A DNA stretch of 64,000 bases from an uncultured Paracoccaceae bacterium (GTDB lineage Bacteria > Pseudomonadota > Alphaproteobacteria > Rhodobacterales > Rhodobacteraceae). Under the pieces are notes generated by a model. The model was not told where the DNA came from. It made no database searches and saw nothing but the letters and a program-made list of their open reading frames with translations. Of this stretch, positions 1 to 10,099 are shown piece after piece (positions within the stretch are counted from its first letter, which is position 1; each line of letters opens with the position of its first letter). The translations under genes and the position numbers were made by a program. The stretch covers positions 985,740 through 1,049,739 of the forward strand of contig CANMDE010000001.1 of NCBI GenBank assembly GCA_947496535.1, read 5' to 3'.

Positions 1-230
1 TGGTTGATCTCGTGCGGTTTGCGTCCCAGCACGGATTGGCCGTCAAACATGACAGACCCGCTATCGGGGATCAGTTTGCCGACCAGTACGTTCAGCAGCG
101 TGGATTTACCGGCCCCGTTGGGGCCGATAATCGCGTGGGTGGTGTTTTCGGCGACACTGAGGTTCACGTCACCCAGTGCCTGCAACCCGCCGAAGCGCTT
201 GTTGATGCCTTTGACTTCAAGGATTCCCAT
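1..230 (-). CDS. ABC transporter ATP-binding protein, N-terminal part (LivG-type), truncated by window edge
   Basis: Reverse-strand translation MGILEVKGINKRFGGLQALGDVNLSVAENTTHAIIGPNGAGKSTLLNVLVG with Walker A GPNGAGKST; directly follows LivH/LivM-type permeases. Confidence 0.85.
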   Translation of the reverse strand, partial: MGILEVKGINKRFGGLQALGDVNLSVAENTTHAIIGPNGAGKSTLLNVLVGKLIPDSGSVMFDGQSVLGRKPHEIN

Positions 231-241
231 TGATGTTCTCC

Positions 242-1456
242 CTATTCCGCAGGCGTTGTTGCGCCATCTTTGGCGTCTTTTGATTTCTTGCGCCGGAACA
301 GGCCAGCAAATTTTTGACCGCCCTGCACCAGCCCACCGGGCAGGAAGATGACGACAAGCATGAAGACCAGACCCAGTGTCAGGTGCCAACCTTTACCAAC
401 GAATGGATAGATCACGGCGACGATGAAGTCTTCCAGCCCGTCCGGCAGCCATGCGAACCACTGGTGCAGTATGGTGCTGTTGATCTTGGAAATGATGTTT
501 TCGAAGTACTTGATGAAACCAGCACCCAAGACCGGGCCGATCAGTGTGCCCGCGCCGCCCAGGATTGTCATCAGAACGACTTCGCCCGATGCGGTCCAGA
601 ACATGCGTTCTGCCCCGGCCTGTGTGTCCATCGCCACCAACAACCCACCGGCCAGACCCGCGTACATGCCTGAGATCACAAAGGCTGCCAGCGTGTAAGG
701 TTTGGCGTTCAGACCAGTATAGCTCATCCGGGTTTGGTTGGACTTGATCGCGCGCAACATCATCCCGAATGGTGACCGGAAGATACGGATCGACAGATAA
801 AACGAGATGACCATTATCAACCCGGCGAAGTAGTAACCGAAGTTGAAGGTGAATACCCAGTCGCCAAGGTTCCAGACGTAACTGTCCCGCATTTCGACGC
901 CGAAAAGTCCTGCGGTTGGTGTTTGTCCTGATGATACGACAGCGTCCAAAATCCGCGGATCGCTTACTTTTGGCTGCAGACCGGTTTCACCGCCAGTGAT
1001 GCTTGTCCGCAGGAAATTCCCGATAAGATCGGAATAGGCGATGGCAAACATCATCTGCGCGAAAGCGAGTGTCAGGATCGAGAAGTAGATGCCCGACCGC
1101 CGCAGCGCGATATAGCCAATCGCGAGCGAGAAGATACCAGCGATAACGACAGCCAGAAAGATCGCCGGAAGGACGTTCATGCTGAGCAGTTTAAACATCC
1201 ACACGGCCGCATAGGACCCCACACCCAGGAATGCGGCATGACCGAATGACAGGTACCCCGTCAGTCCAAACAGAATGTTGAAGCCGATGGCGAAAATCCC
1301 GAAAATGACAAAGCGCTGCATCAGATCCGGATAGCCCGCGTTGAACTGGGCCAAGTCCGAGCCGACCGGGAATGGGTTAAGAATAAATGGTGCCAGCACC
1401 ACCAGCGCAACTACGATCAGCAGAAGCCGTAAATCTTTCTTTTCAAGTCCGAACAT
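242..1456 (-). CDS. branched-chain amino acid-type ABC transporter permease (LivM family)
   Basis: 404 aa multi-TM ORF with LivM-like [22 protein letters not shown] motif; in operon with LivH-type and ATPase genes. Confidence 0.9.
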   Translation of the reverse strand: MFGLEKKDLRLLLIVVALVVLAPFILNPFPVGSDLAQFNAGYPDLMQRFVIFGIFAIGFNILFGLTGYLSFGHAAFLGVGSYAAVWMFKLLSMNVLPAIFLAVVIAGIFSLAIGYIALRRSGIYFSILTLAFAQMMFAIAYSDLIGNFLRTSITGGETGLQPKVSDPRILDAVVSSGQTPTAGLFGVEMRDSYVWNLGDWVFTFNFGYYFAGLIMVISFYLSIRIFRSPFGMMLRAIKSNQTRMSYTGLNAKPYTLAAFVISGMYAGLAGGLLVAMDTQAGAERMFWTASGEVVLMTILGGAGTLIGPVLGAGFIKYFENIISKINSTILHQWFAWLPDGLEDFIVAVIYPFVGKGWHLTLGLVFMLVVIFLPGGLVQGGQKFAGLFRRKKSKDAKDGATTPAE

Positions 1457-1460
1457 TGGC

Positions 1461-2492
1461 TTACTCCTCCATCACGCCCTTGCGACCCATCAGGCCACGT
1501 GGGCGGGTCAGCAAGATGATGATTGCGACAAGGTAGATGATGATCTGGTTGATACCGGGCAAGACCTCGATCACTGCCCCCATGGATGCAAAGCTTTCCA
1601 GAATTCCCAGTAGGAAACCGGCAGCTACCGCCCCTGGCAGCGATCCCATGCCGCCCACGACAACCACAACAAAGCTGAGAACGAGGAAATCCATCCCCAT
1701 GTGATAGTTGGGCGGATTGATGGGAACGTACATGACCCCGGCAAGTCCTGCGACCGCGGCGGCGATCCCGAACATTACGGTGAAGCGCTTGTCGATATTA
1801 ATGCCTAAAAGTCCGACGGTTTCACGGTCCGCCATTCCGGCCCGAACGACCATCCCGAATGTTGTGAACTGTAGGAAGGCAAAAACGCCACCGATGACCG
1901 TGACAGAGAAGAAGAAATAGACCAAACGCCAGTAGGGATAGATGATCGCGTTTGGATCGAAACCGAATGCCACGCCAAAATCGAAGCTGCCTCGGAATAC
2001 ATCGGGTGCCGGCGTTGGAATGGGGTTTGCTCCGTAAAAATACTTGATGATTTCTTGCATAACGATGGCGAGGCCAAACGTTACCAGAATCTGATCTGCA
2101 TGGGGCCGTTTGTAGAAATGCTTGATCAGCCCGCGTTCCATAATGAAACCGATAGCGATCATGATCGGAATGGCGAACAGGATCGAGACCGGAACGGCCC
2201 AGTCGATCAGGGCGTTGCCGAAGTTTTCGCCGAACCAGTCGTAGACGTAGGGGACATTAACCTGCATCGGGTTGCCCAGAAAGTCGGTTCTGGTTTCATC
2301 AACAACCTGATGGCTCAGGGTGAGAAGCTTGCTGACGGTCACAGCGCAGAACGCGCCCATCATGAACAACGCACCATGGGCAAAATTCACAACACCGAGC
2401 GTGCCGAAGATCAGTGTAAGCCCCAACGCAATCAGCGCGTAGGCTGAACCTTTGTCGAGGCCATTCAGAATTTGAAGAATTATCTGGTCCAT
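1461..2492 (-). CDS. branched-chain amino acid-type ABC transporter permease (LivH family)
   Basis: 343 aa, N-terminal [40 protein letters not shown] typical of LivH. Confidence 0.9.
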   Translation of the reverse strand: MDQIILQILNGLDKGSAYALIALGLTLIFGTLGVVNFAHGALFMMGAFCAVTVSKLLTLSHQVVDETRTDFLGNPMQVNVPYVYDWFGENFGNALIDWAVPVSILFAIPIMIAIGFIMERGLIKHFYKRPHADQILVTFGLAIVMQEIIKYFYGANPIPTPAPDVFRGSFDFGVAFGFDPNAIIYPYWRLVYFFFSVTVIGGVFAFLQFTTFGMVVRAGMADRETVGLLGINIDKRFTVMFGIAAAVAGLAGVMYVPINPPNYHMGMDFLVLSFVVVVVGGMGSLPGAVAAGFLLGILESFASMGAVIEVLPGINQIIIYLVAIIILLTRPRGLMGRKGVMEE

Positions 2493-2588
2493 TTGGGTGA
2501 CCTCTGGATATGCCGAAAAGCAGGCAAAAAATGCCTAGCCTCATTTGCCGATCTGGCAGATGCATTCAGCGTGTCGTTTTTAAAAGGC

Positions 2589-2616
2589 GGCCATCACACC
2601 GGATGATGTGATGGCC
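2589..2616 (-). terminator. hairpin GGCCATCACA...TGTGATGGCC followed on the minus strand by a U-rich tract; lies between the SBP gene and livH-type gene
   Basis: 10-bp perfect inverted repeat, 8-nt loop, TTTTAAAA just downstream on the minus strand. Confidence 0.65.
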
Positions 2617-2624
2617 CGTTTGTA

Positions 2625-3971
2625 TTATGCGCCTGGGTTACATGTACCCAGTGAACCACCGGCGAACTGCGGGTGATCCGGCTCATAAGTGACCTGATCA
2701 ACAGGTGTGACTTCAACGATTTCGAGAAGGTCGAATTCGTTTTCAGGGTTTTCTTTCCCTTTCACGACCAGCACGTCTTTGAAGCACTGGTGGTCGTCGG
2801 CGCGGTACAATGTCTTGCCGTTGCCCAGACCGTCGAATTCGAACCCTTCGAGCGCTTCAGCGACCGCACATGGGTTGAACGAGCCAGCCCGCGTGACCGC
2901 ATCCGCATAGAGCAGCGTTTGCACATAGGTTGTGTGCGCCGCCTGCGATGGTGGGAATCCATATTTGGTGCCGAAGGACTGTACGAATGCTTTGGAGCCT
3001 TCGTCCTGCAGCGACCAGTGCCAGTTCGTGGAACCGAAGATGCCCTTCACGTTGGCACCCGCACCTTTCGCCATCAGACGAGAGTAGAGCGGAACGATGA
3101 TTTCGAAGTTTTTGCCGTTCACTTCTGCATCACGCAGACCGAATTGAACCGCGTTGGTCAGCGAGTTCACCATGTTCCCGCCGTAGTGGTTCAGAACCAG
3201 CACGTCGGCGCCGGAGTTCAGAACCGGAGCGATGTAGGACGAGAAGTCCGTTTGCGTCAGCGGAGTTTTGACAGCTGATACAGTTTCCCAACCCAAAGCC
3301 TCGGTCGAGGATTTCACCGCTTCTTCTGTGGTGTAACCCCAGTTATAGTCGGCGGTCAGGTGATAGGCCTTACGATCGGTGCCATAGTTCGCTGCAAGCA
3401 CAGGTGCCAAAGCTGCACCGGACATATACGAGTTAAAGAAGTGACGGAAACCGTTGGCCCGCTTGTCTTTACCCGTTGTGTCGTTGGAGTGTGTCAGGCC
3501 GGCCATGAAGATTACGCCTGCCTCTTGGCAAAGCGCCTGAACGGCAACAGCCACACCGGATGATGACCCACCAGTGATCATGATCGCGCCGTCTTTTTCG
3601 ATCATCGACCGAGCCGATGCGCGGGCCGCGTCAGATTTGGTCTGTGTATCGCCGGTTACGTATTTTACTTCGCGGCCAAGAATACCTGTCCCGTCCAATT
3701 CTTTCGAGGAGAACGTATTCAGCATGCCGCCGTCACCGCCACCGTTCAGGTGCTCTACAGCCAGTTGGTAGGCGCGCAGTTCGTCGAGACCCTCGTCGGC
3801 GTAGGGGCCTGTTTGGGGCACGTTGAAGCCGAGTATTACTTCGCTGTCGCCCGGTGCGTTGGTGAAACCGGTATGCGCGTCAGCGCGAAGATAGGTTGGC
3901 AGCGCAAGCCCTGCGCCTGCAATCGCCCCTGTCTTGAGCACGCCGCGGCGTGAGAAGTTGGATTTGGACAT
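2625..3971 (-). CDS. ABC transporter substrate-binding protein (urea/branched-chain amide type, TAT-like leader)
   Basis: MSKSNFSRRGVLKTGAIAGAGLALPTYLRADA TAT-type leader followed by periplasmic binding fold; start chosen at MSK rather than the longer ORF start at 4028. Confidence 0.88.
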   Translation of the reverse strand: MSKSNFSRRGVLKTGAIAGAGLALPTYLRADAHTGFTNAPGDSEVILGFNVPQTGPYADEGLDELRAYQLAVEHLNGGGDGGMLNTFSSKELDGTGILGREVKYVTGDTQTKSDAARASARSMIEKDGAIMITGGSSSGVAVAVQALCQEAGVIFMAGLTHSNDTTGKDKRANGFRHFFNSYMSGAALAPVLAANYGTDRKAYHLTADYNWGYTTEEAVKSSTEALGWETVSAVKTPLTQTDFSSYIAPVLNSGADVLVLNHYGGNMVNSLTNAVQFGLRDAEVNGKNFEIIVPLYSRLMAKGAGANVKGIFGSTNWHWSLQDEGSKAFVQSFGTKYGFPPSQAAHTTYVQTLLYADAVTRAGSFNPCAVAEALEGFEFDGLGNGKTLYRADDHQCFKDVLVVKGKENPENEFDLLEIVEVTPVDQVTYEPDHPQFAGGSLGTCNPGA

Positions 3972-4197
3972 TCTTTTCCTCCCTGGAAATTTTTGATGCC
4001 CGACCAGACTGTCCGGTCTGGGGGGCAACGCAATAATGCGTCGAGGTTAGCTTGGCGGCTGAGGGGGTAATCGAGCAACACAACTTCGACACAATTTTCG
4101 GAATTTGTAAATTGATCTACATAGGTCGGATAATTATTGTAAATATATTATCGCGCATCCGCAGAAAGCATCTGAAACTGTTCGAGGAATTCTTTCC

Positions 4198-5484
4198 ATG
4201 TCACGCCTTCTGACAGGCACACGCATTCGCGAACGTCGTCTGGATCGGGGATTGCGTCAGGCCGCTGTTGCAGAAGCGGTTGGTGTGTCGCCATCATATC
4301 TCAACCTGATCGAGCACAACAGGCGCAGAATCGGCGGCAAGCTGTTGGCTGATCTGGCTCGTGTTCTTGAGGTTGACGCGGCGCAGTTGACCGAAGGGGC
4401 CAACGCGGATTTGATTGAGCAATTGCGCGTGGCTGCCATGACCTATGATGGTCTTGCGGAGGTTGACAAGATTGATGAACTGGCCGCCCGATATCCGGGT
4501 TGGGGCACCCTGATCACGCAACAGGCCCGTCGTCTTGCTGATCTGGAGACCCGTATTCAAGGGCTGTCTGACCGTTTCACCCATGATCCCAAATTGGCCG
4601 ACGTGCTGCACGAGATGATTTCGTCTGTCACCGCCATTCGATCATCGGCATCAATTTTGGTCGGGCAGGAGCAGGTCGACGCGGATTGGCAGCGACGATT
4701 TCATCAAAACATCCATGAAGACAGCTTACGGTTGGCTGATCAAAGTGAGGCGTTTATCGACCGTTTGACCGCGCCTGAAACCGTGTCTCAATCTGCGTCT
4801 GCCATTGATGAGGTGGAAACCTATCTTGCTAAGACCGGATTTCATTTGGCGGCTTTGGAAGCCGACCCAGCATCCACCGATGAGGTGGTTGCCGAAGCTG
4901 ATCCGGACAGCCCGGAAGCTGAACAGCTTTTGCGGAACTGGTGTGTTCAATATGTCGAAGATGCACGTGCGCTGCCGTTGGCGAACTTTGCTGCGGTGGC
5001 CGTGGAAGCAGCCTATGATCCGCTGTCCTTGGTGAAGGAGTTTGATGCGCCAGTTGATCGCGTTTTGCGTCGTCTCGCGTCACTGCCCGAGGGCGCGAAG
5101 CATCCGCCAATGGGTTTGGCGATCTGCGATCCGTCCGGTGCCTTGGTGATGCATAAGCCGGTGTCTGGGTTTCGCTGGTTTCGTAATGCCGAACGTTGCC
5201 CGCTTTGGCCGGTGTTTGGGGCGTTCTCGCAGCCTGGCAGGCTTTTACGCCTGAATGTCGAAACACCAAGTCCGGCGACCAATCGTTTCTTGTGTTACGC
5301 CATTGCGGTCAAAAGTACCCCGGAAAGCTATGATTTACCGACCAATTTCTACAGTACGATGCTGGTGTTTCCTGATCCACCAGATGTAAATGCGCAGATT
5401 ATAGATGCGGGGCCCAGCTGCTCGATATGTCCGCGACAGGACTGCACCGCCCGACGATTGCCTGCGGTGTATGAGTGGATGTGA
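4198..5484 (+). CDS. XRE-family transcriptional regulator with DUF2083-type C-terminal domain (short-chain fatty acid regulator-like)
   Basis: N-terminal HTH IRERRLDRGLRQAAVAEAVGVSPSYLNLIEHNRRRIGGKLLADLARVL; C-terminal Cys motif CSICPRQDCTARR. Confidence 0.8.
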   Translation: MSRLLTGTRIRERRLDRGLRQAAVAEAVGVSPSYLNLIEHNRRRIGGKLLADLARVLEVDAAQLTEGANADLIEQLRVAAMTYDGLAEVDKIDELAARYPGWGTLITQQARRLADLETRIQGLSDRFTHDPKLADVLHEMISSVTAIRSSASILVGQEQVDADWQRRFHQNIHEDSLRLADQSEAFIDRLTAPETVSQSASAIDEVETYLAKTGFHLAALEADPASTDEVVAEADPDSPEAEQLLRNWCVQYVEDARALPLANFAAVAVEAAYDPLSLVKEFDAPVDRVLRRLASLPEGAKHPPMGLAICDPSGALVMHKPVSGFRWFRNAERCPLWPVFGAFSQPGRLLRLNVETPSPATNRFLCYAIAVKSTPESYDLPTNFYSTMLVFPDPPDVNAQIIDAGPSCSICPRQDCTARRLPAVYEWM

Positions 5485-5585
5485 GGTGGGTCAGAGGGCT
5501 TTGACAATAAACGATATTGCGCTGATAGTTCGTGACGGGGAGAAGGCGCTGCACACCTTTGGCAGCGCAGATGAGGGAGACTGCA

Positions 5586-5954
5586 GTGGCAAAACGTGTT
5601 CTGCTGATTGAGGATGAGCCAAACATCATTGAGGCAATCAGCTTTATTCTGTCGCGTGATGGCTGGACTGTGCACACACACGAAGACGGTACAACAGCAA
5701 TGGACAAGGTGTTGGCCCTGCCGCCTGATCTGATCATTCTTGATGTGATGCTACCCGGTCGCAGCGGGTTTGATATTTTACGTGATTTGCGGGCCAACCC
5801 GGTGACAGATGGTATTCCCGTCATGATGCTGACCGCGAGAGGGCAGGAAAAGGATCGCGATCTTGCAGAGCGTTTGGGGGCCAATCAGTTTATGACAAAG
5901 CCCTTTTCCAACGCTGAGGTGCGTGACCATGTTCGCAATCTGATCGAAGCATGA
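5586..5954 (+). CDS. single-domain response regulator (receiver only)
   Basis: VAKRVLLIEDEPNIIEAISFILSRDGW...LIILDVMLPGRSGFDIL...MMLTARGQ...MTKPFSNAEV; GTG start inferred. Confidence 0.88.
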   Translation: MAKRVLLIEDEPNIIEAISFILSRDGWTVHTHEDGTTAMDKVLALPPDLIILDVMLPGRSGFDILRDLRANPVTDGIPVMMLTARGQEKDRDLAERLGANQFMTKPFSNAEVRDHVRNLIEA

Positions 5955-6205
5955 GTGGCCCACAAAAAAATGCGGTTTTTCTTGAACGTGCCAACTATCG
6001 GCAACGTCGCCTGCGGGACGCCTCCCGCCTTTTGCCCATATTGGGAATTGTTTTGTGGACCATTCCGCTGCTCTGGCGGACAGATCAGGCAGTCGGTCCA
6101 TCCAATAGCCGCATGGTTATCTACATATTTGGCGTCTGGGTCACTCTGATTGTCGCCTCTACATTGATTGCCCGCTTTCTGCGTTCCGATGAAACGCGCG
6201 ACTGA
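5951..6205 (+). CDS. small two-TM membrane protein, possible accessory subunit of the adjacent symporter-kinase
   Basis: 84 aa ORF overlapping both neighbours by a few bases; two hydrophobic segments. Confidence 0.7.
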   Translation: MSGPQKNAVFLERANYRQRRLRDASRLLPILGIVLWTIPLLWRTDQAVGPSNSRMVIYIFGVWVTLIVASTLIARFLRSDETRD

Positions 6206-8904
6206 TGGTGTCGTTTAACAGCCTTATCGCTGTTGCCCTGACTTATGTGGCCATGTTGTTCCTTGTGGCTTTCTGGGCCGAGCGCAGTGCCGCTGCTGGT
6301 CGTGCCCGTTGGCTACAGTCGCCGCTAATCTATACCTTGTCGCTCAGCATCTACTGCACTGCTTGGACGTTTTATGGCGCAGTCGGGTATGCAACCCGGT
6401 CGGGCCTCGAATTTGCAACGATCTATCTTGGTCCGACCTTAGTGATGATTGGCTGGTGGTGGCTTCTGCGCCGTCTAGTTCGAATTGGGCGGACGCAGCG
6501 AATTACCTCAATCGCTGATCTGATCTCGTCCCGCTTTGGTAAATCGGCGCAACTGGGGGTGATCGTCACGGTCATCGCGGTCATCGCCACGACGCCATAT
6601 ATCGCGTTGCAACTTCAATCCGTCACCCTGTCCGTTTCCGTTTTTGCCCGTGCTGGCGGAGAACAATGGGGAAATGATGAGTTGAATGCCACCGCGCTTT
6701 GGGTTGCGATTGGACTTGCGATTTTCACCGTTCTGTTCGGAACGCGCAAACTGGACGCGAATGAACGACATAGCGGTATCGTAATGGCCATCGCGGTAGA
6801 GGCCATTGTGAAGCTATGTGCTTTGCTGGCGGTCGGGGTTTTTGTAGTTTGGGGGCTTGGCGGTGGTGCCGCTGATACGTTGGCGCGCATTGATGCCTCT
6901 GACATGCCGATGTGGACGCCCGACAATGGCCGCTGGCTGGCGCTGATCTTTCTATCTGCCGGGGCGTTCCTTTGCCTGCCGCGCATGTTTCAGGTTCTTG
7001 TGGTCGAAAACGCGGATGAGCGGCATTTGAACATGGCCAGTTGGGCCTTTCCGCTTTATCTTTTTCTGATCAGCCTTTTCGTCATTCCCATCGCAGTTGT
7101 TGGGCTGGACATGATGCCCGAAGGCAGTAACCCCGACCTTTTCGTGCTAACCTTGCCACTCAGCCAAAGGCACGACACGCTGGCCATGTTTTCGTTTTTG
7201 GGTGGTTTTTCGTCGGCCACTTCGATGGTCATCGTATCAACCATCGCGCTGGCCACGATGGTTTCGAACCATATTGTGGTTCCCTTGTGGCTTAGATTGC
7301 AGGCGGGGGAGGGCGCCATGATTTCCGGGGATGTGCGAGATGTCATCATCCTTGCGCGTCGCCTGTCCATCGCGGCCATTCTGGCGCTGGGCTATGTGTA
7401 TTTTCGGTTGTCGGGCGGTGGTACAGCTCTTGCTGCGATCGGGCTCGTGTCATTTGTGGGGGCAATCCAGATTTTACCGGCGATGATCGGCGGTATCTTT
7501 TGGCGTGGTGCGACCCGTGTCGGAGCGGCACTTGGCCTGATCATGGGCTTTTCTGTTTGGATATGGAGCCTTTTTCTGCCGAGTTTTGGGGCCGGCGCGG
7601 TAATCAGCGAGGCTGTTATGCAGCACGGACCGTTCGGCCTGTCCTTGCTGCGCCCACAGGCATTGTTCGGGATTGAGGGGCTTGATCCGATTGTACATGC
7701 GGTGCTTTGGTCAATGCTGCTGAATATGGGCGCGTTTCTGGCTGGGTCTTTGGTGAGCTTTCCCAACCCGTTGGAACGATTGCAAGGCGCGCAGTTCGTG
7801 AATGTGTTTGACCATTCCACTGGCTCTGGCGCATGGACAACTGCCACCGCGGGCGCCGAAGATTTGCTGATCATGTCGCAGCGCATTATTGGTGCGACCG
7901 AAGCGCAGGCCATTTTTCAGCGAGAGGCTGCGAGACAGGGGAAAGTGGGCTATCTGCCGGATGTGACCCCCGGGTTTATCAACAGCCTGCAACGCGATTT
8001 GACCGGATCAGTGGGCGCCGCCACCGCCCATGCAATGATTGGCCAGTTGGTTGGCGGCAGCGGTGTGTCGGTCGAAGACCTGATGGCGGTCGCCGATGAA
8101 GCTGCGCAAATTCTGGAGTATTCCAACAAGCTCGAGGCGAAATCGGCCGAGCAGGAGCGCACGGCGAAGGCATTGCGTGACGCAAATGAAAAGCTGACGG
8201 CCCTGTCCATCCAAAAGGACGCATTTCTCAGCCAGATCAGTCATGAATTACGCACGCCCATGACGTCGATAAGGTCGTTTTCGGAAATTCTGCGCGACGG
8301 TGATATGCCCCCAGCCGATCAGGCGCGGTATGCTGGCATCATTCATGATGAGGCGATCCGTCTGACCCGACTGCTGGATGATCTGCTGGATTTATCCGTT
8401 CTGGAAAACGGGCAGGTGATTCTGCATGAGCAAACCGGATCGTTGACCGGTCTTCTGGACCGTGCAGTGCGTGCTGCCGGTGTAACCGACAGCCGGTTGG
8501 AGATTTTGCGCAACCAGGAATCGGAGCGTTTTGACCTGACGACGGATCTGGATCGTCTGGCTCAGGTCTTTATCAATCTGATCGCCAACGCGTTGAAATA
8601 TTGCGACGCTGAACACCCGCGTTTGAGAATATCCGTCAGGCAAAGTGACGAGGGTTGCTATGTTGATTTTATCGACAATGGGGCCGGGATAGATGCCGAA
8701 AATCAACAACTTATCTTTGAAAAATTTTCCCGTGTCGGGGACCAATCAAAGGCGGGGGGTGCTGGTCTTGGTCTTGCTATCTGTCTTGAAGTGATGAGGC
8801 GATTGGGCGGCGATGTGCGTTATCTGGCCGAACATGTGGGCACGGGTTTCCGCGTGACGCTGCCACCCGAAGCTGTCGCCGAGACCGCGTTAGCGGAACT
8901 GTAA
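6205..8904 (+). CDS. Na+:solute symporter-sensor histidine kinase fusion (CbrA-like architecture)
   Basis: 899 aa: SSS-like TM domain then HK core FLSQISHELRTPMTSIRSFSEIL, N-box VFINLIANALKYC, G-boxes FIDNGAGI and GGAGLGLAIC. Confidence 0.9.
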   Translation: MVSFNSLIAVALTYVAMLFLVAFWAERSAAAGRARWLQSPLIYTLSLSIYCTAWTFYGAVGYATRSGLEFATIYLGPTLVMIGWWWLLRRLVRIGRTQRITSIADLISSRFGKSAQLGVIVTVIAVIATTPYIALQLQSVTLSVSVFARAGGEQWGNDELNATALWVAIGLAIFTVLFGTRKLDANERHSGIVMAIAVEAIVKLCALLAVGVFVVWGLGGGAADTLARIDASDMPMWTPDNGRWLALIFLSAGAFLCLPRMFQVLVVENADERHLNMASWAFPLYLFLISLFVIPIAVVGLDMMPEGSNPDLFVLTLPLSQRHDTLAMFSFLGGFSSATSMVIVSTIALATMVSNHIVVPLWLRLQAGEGAMISGDVRDVIILARRLSIAAILALGYVYFRLSGGGTALAAIGLVSFVGAIQILPAMIGGIFWRGATRVGAALGLIMGFSVWIWSLFLPSFGAGAVISEAVMQHGPFGLSLLRPQALFGIEGLDPIVHAVLWSMLLNMGAFLAGSLVSFPNPLERLQGAQFVNVFDHSTGSGAWTTATAGAEDLLIMSQRIIGATEAQAIFQREAARQGKVGYLPDVTPGFINSLQRDLTGSVGAATAHAMIGQLVGGSGVSVEDLMAVADEAAQILEYSNKLEAKSAEQERTAKALRDANEKLTALSIQKDAFLSQISHELRTPMTSIRSFSEILRDGDMPPADQARYAGIIHDEAIRLTRLLDDLLDLSVLENGQVILHEQTGSLTGLLDRAVRAAGVTDSRLEILRNQESERFDLTTDLDRLAQVFINLIANALKYCDAEHPRLRISVRQSDEGCYVDFIDNGAGIDAENQQLIFEKFSRVGDQSKAGGAGLGLAICLEVMRRLGGDVRYLAEHVGTGFRVTLPPEAVAETALAEL

Positions 8905-8949
8905 CTTCTTGTTGTTTATGGTGGTGTTCGGATGACCTGTGGCGGGTAG

Positions 8950-10035
8950 ATGACGGACAATACGCATAGCGCGATTTTGCGGCGAATGACCCGCCAGCAA
9001 CCACCTGAGACGGGTGAACCGCTCACGTCGTCGCGCGCTTTGCGGATGGCATTGGTCAAAGTGGCCAATGACACGATTGGCTTAACGCTGTGTGTTCTCA
9101 GCATGGCGGAAGAAATGCTGTCACTTGATGATTTACTGGCCGCATTGGATGATAACCAGATGCTGGTGGCTTTGCGCGAAGGTGAAGATCTGCGGGGGTT
9201 GGTAGCGATTGATTCACAGCTACGTGCCGCTGCTATTGAAGTCCAAACCATCGGTCAGGTGGTCGCAATGCGGGCAGAGGATCGACCGCCGACAAATACA
9301 GACAAAGTCATGTGTGAAAGGGTTCTTGCGGCGTTTGTTGAAGCATTACCCAACGCAACTGTTGGTACCAGACTTGAAGGATGGGTCGATGACATCCAAC
9401 TGGCTAAACGCTTTTCGGATGCCCGTACCGCCGGGTTGGAACTGCAGGACATTCAGTATCGCCTAGTCCGTCTGAGTATCGATTTGGGGACAACCGATCG
9501 GGAGGGCGAAATTCTGGTCGCGCTGCCCTTTGTGGCCGAGGACACTGCGACGGAACTGGTTCAACCAAGGGGCGAGCTGAGTTGGGGGGACCAGTGGCAG
9601 GAAATGCTTCAAGCGGCCCCGGCGCAGCTTGATGCGGTTTTGCATCGATTTTCACTTCCTCTTGCCGATGCGCAAGAGTTGAGGGCGGGGCAGGTGTTGT
9701 CGCTGCATGGCTGCACGGTCAATTCGGTCAAGCTAATGGCACCCGATGGCCGCACCGTCGTTCAGGCAAAACTGGGCCAAGCGGGTGGAATGCGGGCCGT
9801 TCGGATCGAAAAGCAACCTGGTTTGGAACTGGTTGATTTGGCCACGGATGCGGTTATCGGTGCCGGCGCGATGTTACCGTCGGGATCGGGAGCTAGTCAT
9901 TCGATGGCCAATGGCGGGGCTTCCGCAGCGGTGCCGGTCGATACAGATGTTGGCAGTTTGATTAGTGCGGGAGTTGACAGCGATAAGCCGGTGATGGCCG
10001 AGGCGGCGGCTAAGGTTCCGACCGGCGACGGTTGA
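8950..10035 (+). CDS. FliM/FliN C-terminal (SpoA) domain-containing protein
   Basis: C-terminal LPLADAQELRAGQVLSLHGCTVNSVKLMAPDGRTVVQAKLGQAGGMRAVRI resembles SpoA fold sequence; N-terminal region unassigned. Confidence 0.65.
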   Translation: MTDNTHSAILRRMTRQQPPETGEPLTSSRALRMALVKVANDTIGLTLCVLSMAEEMLSLDDLLAALDDNQMLVALREGEDLRGLVAIDSQLRAAAIEVQTIGQVVAMRAEDRPPTNTDKVMCERVLAAFVEALPNATVGTRLEGWVDDIQLAKRFSDARTAGLELQDIQYRLVRLSIDLGTTDREGEILVALPFVAEDTATELVQPRGELSWGDQWQEMLQAAPAQLDAVLHRFSLPLADAQELRAGQVLSLHGCTVNSVKLMAPDGRTVVQAKLGQAGGMRAVRIEKQPGLELVDLATDAVIGAGAMLPSGSGASHSMANGGASAAVPVDTDVGSLISAGVDSDKPVMAEAAAKVPTGDG

Positions 10036-10099
10036 TGTACCACTTGATACCAGACAGGGGCCGTTTATCCTGTGATGAACTCGCTTATTGGAGGCCACA

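Noticed and set aside
2673-3278. 201-aa plus-strand ORF
   Set aside because: Antisense to the substrate-binding protein gene; no independent RBS or domain evidence.
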